From: Pedobacter sp. UBA1951
GTDB lineage: Bacteria > Bacteroidota > Bacteroidia > Sphingobacteriales > Sphingobacteriaceae
NCBI GenBank assembly: GCA_002336465.1
Contig: DDEP01000247.1
Location: 20,136 to 26,381, forward strand
DNA length: 6,246 bases
Direction: 5' to 3'
Positions within the stretch are counted from its first letter, which is position 1. Each line of letters starts with the position of its first letter. The notes under the pieces were generated by a model, which worked only from the letters and a program-made list of their open reading frames with translations, searched no databases and was not told where the DNA came from. This document shows, piece after piece, positions 1-5,265 of this stretch. Made by a program: the position numbers and the translations under genes.

Positions 1-249
1 CTTGTAAATATCTTTAATTATAGGAACCGTACTTTGCAAAAAAGAATTATCCTTCTGAACATTCTTTTAATTGTTGTTCTTTCTTTTTGGTTCTCACAAT
101 TAACCAAGCAAATTCCAGGTACTTTAACCAGCATTGATCTAGGCATTGGCATAGGATTACCTTTAATTGCCATCATCTTTAATTTCTTAGCAATAAGAGG
201 CATTAACCACGATGAAAAACTGATTAAATCTGCCGACAGATTAAGATAA
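1..249 (+). CDS. C-terminal fragment of a DUF4293-like integral membrane protein (5' end outside window)
   Basis: The frame is open without a stop from base 1 to the TAA at 247-249, giving at least 82 residues, so this is the tail of a longer protein. A TTG at 34 could be taken as a start, but there is no ATG in the stretch and the residues before it (…NYRNRTLQKR) read as a natural cytoplasmic loop. Two hydrophobic helices follow: one at about 45-105 (IILLNILLIVVLSFWF) and one at about 145-210 (LGIGIGLPLIAIIFNFLAI). The protein ends in a charged tail, HDEKLIKSADRLR. From family knowledge, Bacteroidetes DUF4293 proteins are small four-helix membrane proteins ending in a very similar (K/H)DEKLxxSADRLR motif; this would be helices 3 and 4. 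The function of the family is unknown to me. A strong hairpin terminator lies 10 nt after the stop. The family call rests mainly on the C-terminal motif and topology. Confidence 0.78.
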   Translation, partial: LVNIFNYRNRTLQKRIILLNILLIVVLSFWFSQLTKQIPGTLTSIDLGIGIGLPLIAIIFNFLAIRGINHDEKLIKSADRLR

Positions 250-258
250 CAACTTATA

Positions 259-297
259 AAAAAGGAGGCCTTATATGAAAAATATGGCCTCCTTTTT
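259..297. terminator. Bidirectional intrinsic terminator between convergent genes
   Basis: The arms AAAAAGGAGGCC (259-270) and GGCCTCCTTTTT (286-297) form a perfect 12-bp stem. The inner bases 273-276 and 282-285 can add four A/T pairs after a two-base bulge, leaving a GAAAA loop. The A-run on one side and T-run on the other give a U-tract for transcripts from either strand. It sits 10 nt after the stop of the + strand membrane protein and 16 nt after the stop of the minus-strand small ORF, so it can end both. The arm sequence is shared with the hairpin at 4526-4568. Confidence 0.9.
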
Positions 298-312
298 ATT
301 TTAATAAAGATT

Positions 313-441
313 TTATTTCATTAAATACCATAGAACTGCCAAAACTATAAGAGTAACATATAACACGACATTCATATACTTTTTCTCGTTCGTAGTATCG
401 GTTCTAAACCTATACTTACGTTTATAATCGCTTGGTAACAT
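313..441 (-). CDS. Small single-pass membrane protein, 42 aa, hypothetical
   Basis: Reading the minus strand from ATG at 441-439 to TAA at 315-313 gives 42 residues. The N-terminal half is polar and basic (MLPSDYKRKYRFRTDTTNEK); residues 22-41 form one hydrophobic helix (YMNVVLYVTLIVLAVLWYLM), ending in a single Lys. By the positive-inside rule the basic N terminus should be cytoplasmic; there is no signal peptidase site. The gene lies 47 nt behind rlmH on the same strand and in front of a terminator, so it is probably the last gene of an rlmH transcript. Support for it being real: it fills almost exactly the otherwise empty space between rlmH and the terminator, it has ordinary codon use, and its composition is that of a real tail-anchored small protein. 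I do not recognise the family and cannot assign a function. There is no Shine-Dalgarno, as expected for this lineage. Confidence 0.72.
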   Translation of the reverse strand: MLPSDYKRKYRFRTDTTNEKKYMNVVLYVTLIVLAVLWYLMK

Positions 442-488
442 AACAACGGCTTTTCTCTAAAGATGCTAATTTTTTATCATTTCCATAA

Positions 489-962
489 CTATTCATGATG
501 ATAAGGCTCGTTTTTTAAAATCGTAAAAGCTCTGTACAACTGCTCTATAAAAAACAACCTCACCATTTGATGCGAGAAAGTCATATCTGATAAAGATAGA
601 CTTCCATTCGCCCGCTGATAGATGCTTTGGTCAAAGCCATAAGGACCTCCAATAACAAAAACCAAATGTTGAATACTACCTACCATCTGTTTATTGAGGT
701 AATCTGCAAATTTTACAGAAGTATATTTCCTACCTTTCTCATCTAATAACACTACCGTATCACTATTATTCAACTGCTTTAAGATAAGTTCTGCTTCTTT
801 TGCTTTTTGTTGTGACTGCGTTAGGTTCTTGGTATTTTTAATATCCGGAATAATAACCAAGGTAAAATTGATATAATGCTTTAACCTAGTTAAATATTTC
901 TCCATACCTTCAATAAGGTATTTATCTTCTGTTTTACCAATTGCTATTAAAGTGATCTTCAT
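489..962 (-). CDS. rlmH: 23S rRNA (pseudouridine(1915)-N(3))-methyltransferase RlmH
   Basis: RlmH is a small SPOUT-class, S-adenosylmethionine-dependent enzyme that methylates N3 of pseudouridine 1915 in helix 69 of 23S rRNA, acting on assembled 70S ribosomes in the cytoplasm. The 157-residue product matches the usual length of about 155-159. It starts MKITLIAIGK, has the conserved LLDEKGRKYTS segment (72-82), the SAM-binding glycine loop FVIGGPYGFD (102-111), and the C-terminal trefoil-knot region SLSDMTFSHQMVRL…EQLYRAFTILKNEPYHHE (121-157), all family hallmarks. The ATG at 962-960 is right, since the first beta strand begins at residue 2. The gene is divergent from the MutS-like gene across 89 nt, and is followed by a small membrane-protein ORF on the same strand. 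Nothing in the sequence suggests damage; all the expected motifs are present. Confidence 0.97.
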   Translation of the reverse strand: MKITLIAIGKTEDKYLIEGMEKYLTRLKHYINFTLVIIPDIKNTKNLTQSQQKAKEAELILKQLNNSDTVVLLDEKGRKYTSVKFADYLNKQMVGSIQHLVFVIGGPYGFDQSIYQRANGSLSLSDMTFSHQMVRLFFIEQLYRAFTILKNEPYHHE

Positions 963-974
963 TAAAATTAATTA

Positions 975-1009
975 CAAGTAACAATAAGCCCTTTTAAAAA
1001 TCAAATTTG
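975..1009. promoter_or_regulatory. Divergent rlmH / MutS-like promoter region with 10-bp palindrome
   Basis: The 89-nt space between the two start codons (963-1051) must hold promoters for both directions. A perfect palindrome, TCAAATTTGA, lies at 1001-1010 and offers a TTTG (-33-like) element on each strand. For rlmH, TTTG (1005-1002, minus) is followed after 21 nt by TACTTG (980-975), a shortened and imperfect match to the Bacteroidetes TAnnTTTG box, with only a very short leader before the ATG. On the + strand TATCTTTA (1021-1028) resembles a -7 box, but no -33 element stands at the usual distance. These are weak matches. Confidence 0.25.
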
Positions 1010-1051
1010 AGGTTATTGTTTATCTTTATCCTAAAACAATTCAAATATATA

Positions 1052-2866
1052 ATGTTTAAAACGCAGTCTGAAGTATTCGCTTATTATAAAGAACAGATTA
1101 ATCAGTGTATCAATCAAATCGGCTTACTGAAAAAACAGATTAACCGCCATTCAATGGCCCGTTTAATGGCAATGGGCATAGAAATACTTTTCTTTGTGTT
1201 TCTGCTAAGTTCAAAAAATAATACCGCCATTATATTTTGGAGTGCCATGTTATCGTTTCCGATTATCGGGTTTATCATCATCGTTAAAAAACAGAATAGG
1301 TTAATTAGTCAAGAAGAATATGAACAACACCTCAAATGGGTTTTTGAGAATGAGGTAAATGTTTTAACGGCACAGGATAATGGTTATGGAAATGGGCAGG
1401 ATTACAACGACGAGCTTCACCCTTACAGCTCTGATCTTGATGTTTTTGGTCCGGGTTCATTATACCAGCTCATTAACCGTTGTTCTACCCAAAAAGGCAA
1501 GGATGAATTAGCAAAAAGCTTGGCTGCTCAAAAAAACAGGGAGGAAATCATAGAAAGGCAAGAAGCGATAGCTGAAATGAATAGCGTAACCCAAAAAACA
1601 TTTGAATTTAGAGCTAAGCTAAAGGAACATGATGGCAACAAAATCAAACTGATCAAACAAAAGCTTAATCATTCATTACAAAATCAGCTCCTATTCACTA
1701 AAAATATTTACCTCCGAACTTATGTAAACATTGCTCCTTTCCTTTCATTTGGCATACTGCTTATTGCCATTATTTTTGGAGGCAAATTTTGGTCTTTACT
1801 AAGTCTTCTCGCCATTTTAAATGCTGCATTGATTTTTGGTTTTATGAAAAAAATCAATCAGGTTTATTTTGGTTTCAGTGGCAGCTCCAGCCTCATCAGC
1901 AATTATGCCGATGTAATTAACTGGACAGAAGAAAAAGAATGGCAAAGCCCCTACCTAGCACGCTACCTGTCGAGAAAAAATAAGTTAAGTGTACAAATCA
2001 AAGATTTATCAAAAATCATCCAAGCATTTGATGCCCGTTTAAATATGGTAATGGTTATCATCTTGAACTATTTTTTTCTGTGGGATATCAAGTGCTGCAT
2101 CGACTTACAAAAATGGTACGACAAAGCTTCTGATAATGTTGTTGAAGGACTCGATTCAATCAGCTACTGCGAGGAAATCATTGCTTTTGCCACTTTACAT
2201 TTCAACCATCCCGAGTGGACAAGCCCTCAAATTGAAGATAATTTCATCTTTAAAGCCAAAGCTATAGGTCATCCTTTAATTGCTCCTGAAAAATGCATTA
2301 AAAACAATTACGAATTTGAAACTCATCCTACTACTGATATCATTACCGGATCCAATATGGCTGGTAAAAGCACGTTTCTAAGAACAATAGGCATTAATAT
2401 GGTTTTAGCTTACGCAGGGGCAAATGTATGCGCAGATCAAATGCAAATCAGCATATTTAAAATATTGACCTACATGCGCATAAAGGATAATCTGAATGAG
2501 AATACTTCTACCTTTAAAGCAGAACTTAACCGTCTAAAAATGATCCTATCTAATGTACTAGAACAAAATAATGCTTTGGTATTGATAGATGAAATGTTAA
2601 GAGGTACCAATAGCAAAGACAAGTTCTCTGGCTCAAAAGCATTCATTGAAAAAATGATTGTACTTAAAACCCCTACCCTTTTTGCTACCCACGATCTGCA
2701 GCTTTCTGAACTTGAAACTCAATACCCACAATCAGTACGCAATTATCATTTTGATATACAGATTTCACAAGATGAAATGGAATTTGATTATTTAATTAAA
2801 AAGGGGCCTTGTAAAACCTTTAATGCTACGGTATTGTTAAAACAAATTGGATTAGATTTAAGTTAA
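1052..2866 (+). CDS. MutS-like (MutS-family) ATPase with membrane-spanning segments
   Basis: A 604-residue protein with a complete C-terminal MutS ATPase domain: Walker A GSNMAGKST (433-441), the ENTSTFKAEL signature region (483-492), Walker B LIDEMLRGTN (511-520) and a switch histidine in ATHDL (545-549). A MutS core-like segment, DLDVFGPGSLYQLINRC (128-144), precedes a helical lever/clamp-like region. It lacks the mismatch-recognition domain I (no FYE motif) and the C-terminal helix-turn-helix of true MutS. Instead it has hydrophobic stretches at about 42-78 (two helices), 225-264 (two helices) and perhaps 331-344, so it is probably anchored in the inner membrane. Such proteins of about 600 aa are common in Bacteroidetes and often labelled 'MutS', but a role in mismatch repair is not supported; its function is unknown. 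The frame stays open upstream to a TTG at 1007; the ATG at 1052 is preferred because it is an ATG, follows an A/T-rich leader and gives a normal N terminus. The next gene starts 72 nt downstream on the same strand. Confidence 0.9.
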   Translation: MFKTQSEVFAYYKEQINQCINQIGLLKKQINRHSMARLMAMGIEILFFVFLLSSKNNTAIIFWSAMLSFPIIGFIIIVKKQNRLISQEEYEQHLKWVFENEVNVLTAQDNGYGNGQDYNDELHPYSSDLDVFGPGSLYQLINRCSTQKGKDELAKSLAAQKNREEIIERQEAIAEMNSVTQKTFEFRAKLKEHDGNKIKLIKQKLNHSLQNQLLFTKNIYLRTYVNIAPFLSFGILLIAIIFGGKFWSLLSLLAILNAALIFGFMKKINQVYFGFSGSSSLISNYADVINWTEEKEWQSPYLARYLSRKNKLSVQIKDLSKIIQAFDARLNMVMVIILNYFFLWDIKCCIDLQKWYDKASDNVVEGLDSISYCEEIIAFATLHFNHPEWTSPQIEDNFIFKAKAIGHPLIAPEKCIKNNYEFETHPTTDIITGSNMAGKSTFLRTIGINMVLAYAGANVCADQMQISIFKILTYMRIKDNLNENTSTFKAELNRLKMILSNVLEQNNALVLIDEMLRGTNSKDKFSGSKAFIEKMIVLKTPTLFATHDLQLSELETQYPQSVRNYHFDIQISQDEMEFDYLIKKGPCKTFNATVLLKQIGLDLS

Positions 2867-2928
2867 CTTTTAAAAATTTCACAAATAGTTAACATCACAT
2901 TAACTTAGTTATGGCAATTTGTCAATCT

Positions 2929-2933
2929 AAGGA
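2929..2933 (+). promoter_or_regulatory. Shine-Dalgarno-like AAGGA before the beta-glucosidase start
   Basis: AAGGA ends 5 nt before the ATG at 2939. Purine-rich ribosome-binding sites are uncommon before genes in this phylum and none of the other starts in this window has one, so it supports the choice of this ATG, just ahead of the conserved DFIWGVATA motif. It could be chance, as the spacing is slightly short. Confidence 0.4.
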
Positions 2934-2938
2934 TATAT

Positions 2939-4273
2939 ATGCATTCATCAGATTTTGGATCAGATTTTATATGGGGTGTAGCAACGGCTGCTGCACAAAT
3001 TGAAGGTGCCGCCAACAGTTATGGCAAAGGTTTATCAATTTGGGATACCTTTGCAGGAAAATTAAGTAAGATTAAAAATGGTGCAACCCCTAAAACGGCC
3101 TGCGATTTTTACCATAAATACCATGAAGATTTAGCATTAGTCAAATTACTGAGATTTAAAGTTTTCAGGTTTTCAATAGCTTGGTCGCGTATTTTGCCTT
3201 TAGGAAGAGGAAAAATCAATAAAGAAGGTTTAAAGTTCTATCACGATGTAATTGATGCTTGCCTAGCCTTAGATCTTACACCTTATGTTACGCTTTACCA
3301 TTGGGATCTACCCGAAGCGCTTTCTAAAGAAGGCGGTTGGACCGTTTATGCTATCAATGAAGCTTTTAACGAATTTGTGAGACTTTGTGCCGTAGAATAT
3401 GGTTATAAAGTTAAGAACTGGATTGTGTTGAACGAGCCTTTCGGCTATACTTCTTTAGGTTACATGCTGGGTATACACGCACCGGGGTTAACTGGCCTCG
3501 ATAATTTTCTGAATGCCGTTAAGCACACTGCTATTGCACAGGCAGAAGGAGGTAAAATCTTACGTTCAGAAATCGTAAACGCCAATATAGGCACCACTTT
3601 TTCTTGCTCTAAAATAATTCCTTATACCGATAAACAAACAGACGTTTTGGCTGCAGAACGTGTAAACTGTTTAATGAACAGGCTTTTTTTAGAACCAGTT
3701 TTAGGATTGGATTTCCCTACAGCAAACTGGGACATCTTAGAGAAGTTTGCCATTAGCAACTCCATTTGGCGTTACAAAGAAAAAATGACCTTTGATTTTG
3801 ACTTTATAGGCCTGCAGAATTATTTTCCTTTGGTAATAAAGTACAATACGTTTGTACCTATTGTTAATGCTTGGGAAGTAAAAGCTAAAAGCAGACGTAA
3901 ACCGCATACTGCTATGGGCTGGGAAATCAATGCCGATAGTTTTTATGATGTAATTATGCAGTTTGCCTCATACCCTACAATAAAGAACATTATAATTACA
4001 GAAAATGGCGCCGCATTTAACGACAGACTAATTAATGATACAATTGATGACCAAGAGCGTATCAATTACTTTAAAGCATATTTAGCAGCATTGTTAAAAG
4101 CAAAAAAAGACGGAGCTCCAGTAAAAGGATATTTTGCTTGGACGCTTATTGACAACTTTGAATGGGCAGAGGGTTACAAGGCTAAATTTGGCTTGGTTCA
4201 TAATGATTTTAAAACCCAAAAAAGAACTATAAAAAACTCGGGGTACTGGTGGCGGGATTTTTTGAAAAGGTAA
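2939..4273 (+). CDS. Glycoside hydrolase family 1 beta-glucosidase, cytoplasmic
   Basis: GH1 enzymes are retaining beta-glycosidases with a TIM barrel; this one most likely cleaves beta-linked glucosides or galactosides taken into the cell. All 444 residues fit the family length. In order: N-terminal DFIWGVATAAAQIEGA (9-24, with sugar-binding Q20), FRFSIAWSRILP (76-87), HWDLP (121-125), the acid/base motif VLNEP (163-167, E166), NYF (294-296), the nucleophile motif ITENG (353-357, E355), and the glycone-binding WTLIDNFEWAEGY (401-413, with E408 and W409). The end, FGLVHNDFKTQKRTIKNSGYWW, is standard. Both catalytic glutamates are present, so it should be active. There is no signal peptide. 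The usual Tyr before Q20 (ATAAYQIEGA) is Ala here. The key sugar-contacting residues look glucosidase-like rather than 6-phospho-glucosidase-like, but the exact substrate cannot be read from the sequence. It is followed 23 nt later by a DUF2007 gene, probably on the same transcript. Confidence 0.95.
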   Translation: MHSSDFGSDFIWGVATAAAQIEGAANSYGKGLSIWDTFAGKLSKIKNGATPKTACDFYHKYHEDLALVKLLRFKVFRFSIAWSRILPLGRGKINKEGLKFYHDVIDACLALDLTPYVTLYHWDLPEALSKEGGWTVYAINEAFNEFVRLCAVEYGYKVKNWIVLNEPFGYTSLGYMLGIHAPGLTGLDNFLNAVKHTAIAQAEGGKILRSEIVNANIGTTFSCSKIIPYTDKQTDVLAAERVNCLMNRLFLEPVLGLDFPTANWDILEKFAISNSIWRYKEKMTFDFDFIGLQNYFPLVIKYNTFVPIVNAWEVKAKSRRKPHTAMGWEINADSFYDVIMQFASYPTIKNIIITENGAAFNDRLINDTIDDQERINYFKAYLAALLKAKKDGAPVKGYFAWTLIDNFEWAEGYKAKFGLVHNDFKTQKRTIKNSGYWWRDFLKR

Positions 4274-4296
4274 AATAAAATGCTATTTTAGAATTT

Positions 4297-4530
4297 ATGT
4301 CAACAGAGAAAATAATAATATATAAAAATTACGAAAACCCCATTGAAGCGCAGATGACTCTTACTCGTTTAAGAGATGCAGGATTCGAGTGTTTTCTTTC
4401 AGGCGAAAATACAGCTTGGCTACGTCCTATGTTAGATGCTTCAATAAGCGGAATACAGCTACATGTATTTGAAAAAGATATACCTGAAATCACCAAGTTT
4501 TTACAAGAAAATCTTCCTTTAGAGGATTAA
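4297..4530 (+). CDS. DUF2007 family small protein
   Basis: A 77-residue soluble protein with no signal or membrane segment. It shows the DUF2007 pattern: a beta strand (KIIIYKNYENP), a helix (IEAQMTLTRLRDAGFECFL), a conserved GENTAWLRPML loop, a strand (GIQLHVFEKD) and a C-terminal helix (IPEITKFLQENL), a ferredoxin-like or ACT-like alpha/beta fold. The family has been labelled 'putative signal transducing protein', but no mechanism is established and I assign none. It starts 23 nt after the beta-glucosidase stop. The gap holds only a weak A/T hairpin (TAAAAT/ATTTTA, 4276-4290) that is unlikely to stop transcription, so the two genes are probably co-transcribed; this need not imply a functional link. 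Its TAA stop lies within the left arm of the downstream terminator stem. Confidence 0.88.
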   Translation: MSTEKIIIYKNYENPIEAQMTLTRLRDAGFECFLSGENTAWLRPMLDASISGIQLHVFEKDIPEITKFLQENLPLED

Positions 4531-4568
4531 ACAAAAAAGGAGGCCAATGGCCTCCTTTTTTGTTTAAT
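4526..4568. terminator. Bidirectional intrinsic terminator, 20-bp perfect stem
   Basis: Bases 4526-4545 pair perfectly with 4549-4568 around a three-base loop (AAT). The core is AAAAAAGGAGGCC / GGCCTCCTTTTTT, flanked by further A/T and C/G pairs. It overlaps the stop codon of the DUF2007 gene and ends 16 nt before the minus-strand stop of the barrel gene. The A-run and T-run on the two arms allow it to work in both directions. Confidence 0.93.
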
Positions 4569-4584
4569 ATAATTGATTGCCTTC

Positions 4585-5109
4585 TTAAAAACCAAAACCT
4601 AATGCAATACCAGTTCTGATACCAATTCCGTCAATTCCTCCTTTAAACTCAGGTTCTGTTCCACTTTTCACTTTATAATCTCCACTGTTATAAGATGGTC
4701 CAAAGAACAAATCTAAAGTGAAACCGCTACCATATACCCACTGGCGACCAATAAGTGCACCGCCACCTATAGAGTTATAAGAACCTTCATCATTCCCGCT
4801 TTTCACGTTATAATTTTGGTACCTTAAATATGGGGCCACATATACACCACTAATTGCTTTCTGTTTAAAATAGAATCTGTATTCTGGAGTAATAGCTACC
4901 CCATTAAACTTAACATCATCTAGTTTTAAACCTGTATAAGCTACACCTAACTGTATAGAGCTGTTCTCATCCACTTTTCTTTCGTAAAAAACAGAACCCA
5001 CCCCTATCAATGCGCTTAATGGATTGATTTTAATAGTATTCTTTTCATCTTGTGCTTTAGCGTTCGTTAAGATCAATAAGGAGAACGCCATCAATAATAG
5101 TTTCTTCAT
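4585..5109 (-). CDS. Outer-membrane beta-barrel protein, DUF3575-like
   Basis: A 174-residue secreted protein. The signal peptide is clear: MKK, a hydrophobic core (LLLMAFSLLILT) and an AKA-Q cleavage site between residues 19 and 20. The mature part has alternating hydrophobic/polar strands typical of a small outer-membrane barrel, for example SIQLGVAYTG (51-60), AITPEYRFYF (72-81), GVYVAPYLRYQNY (88-100), GGGALIGRQWVYGSGFTLDLFFGP (115-138) and the final strand RTGIALGFGF ending in Phe, as expected for the BAM insertion signal. The start IKINPLSALIGVGSVFYER (26-44) resembles DUF3575 proteins of Bacteroidetes. The role is unknown; no plug, OmpA-type peptidoglycan-binding domain or enzyme motif is present. 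It has its own promoter (5134-5164) and shares a terminator with the converging DUF2007 gene. It stands downstream of aconitase on the same strand but is separated by a hairpin terminator. Confidence 0.85.
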   Translation of the reverse strand: MKKLLLMAFSLLILTNAKAQDEKNTIKINPLSALIGVGSVFYERKVDENSSIQLGVAYTGLKLDDVKFNGVAITPEYRFYFKQKAISGVYVAPYLRYQNYNVKSGNDEGSYNSIGGGALIGRQWVYGSGFTLDLFFGPSYNSGDYKVKSGTEPEFKGGIDGIGIRTGIALGFGF

Positions 5110-5133
5110 AATTTAAGATTTCCGGTTAGCCGG

Positions 5134-5164
5134 CAAAACTACTGATATTTTTTATGAATGCAAG
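5134..5164 (-). promoter_or_regulatory. Bacteroidetes-type promoter of the barrel gene
   Basis: On the minus strand, TTG at 5163-5161 is followed after 19 nt by TAGTTTTG at 5141-5134, an exact match to the Bacteroidetes sigma-A -7 box TAnnTTTG with the expected spacing to a -33 TTG element. Transcription should begin near 5127-5130, giving a leader of about 20 nt before the ATG at 5109. A small hairpin sequence, CCGG-CTAA-CCGG (5133-5122, minus), covers the expected start site and could form at the very 5' end of the mRNA or be a protein-binding site. Confidence 0.7.
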
Positions 5165-5207
5165 AGCAACATAAGAAACATATCAACTCAATAACAAAAC
5201 GCCTCCA

Positions 5208-5252
5208 AAACATAAAATCCTCTTGATTTAGAACCAAGAGGATTTTATGTTT
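5208..5252 (-). terminator. Intrinsic terminator after aconitase
   Basis: Arms 5208-5225 and 5235-5252 form a perfect 18-bp stem around a 9-nt loop, starting 13 nt after the aconitase stop codon. The central CCTCTTG/CAAGAGG supplies the GC pairs and the outer part is A/T rich. The free U-tract after the stem in the minus-strand transcript is short and mixed (GGAGGCG follows), so termination may be only partial, or the hairpin may also act as a 3'-end stabiliser. Confidence 0.75.
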
Positions 5253-5265
5253 AAAAGATTATTCT

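Noticed and set aside
18..203. A 61-codon minus-strand ORF
   Set aside because: It is antisense to the in-frame DUF4293-like membrane protein, has a basic low-complexity product with no recognisable pattern, and has no promoter or downstream partner.
2861..2905. Repeated AGTTAAC / TTAACT motifs before the beta-glucosidase gene, a possible operator
   Set aside because: The repeats are only 6-7 bp, A/T rich in an A/T-rich spacer, and one overlaps the stop codon of the upstream gene; chance is sufficient. No matching TAnnTTTG promoter was found nearby.
4276..4290. Hairpin TAAAAT-GCT-ATTTTA between beta-glucosidase and DUF2007 as a terminator
   Set aside because: The six-pair stem is made only of A/T pairs and has no following U-tract, so it should be too weak to end transcription.
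1052..4530. A defence or repair island made of the MutS-like ATPase, beta-glucosidase and DUF2007
   Set aside because: The genes share strand only; spacing, families and base composition look like ordinary chromosome, with no nuclease, recombinase, toxin or mobile element nearby.
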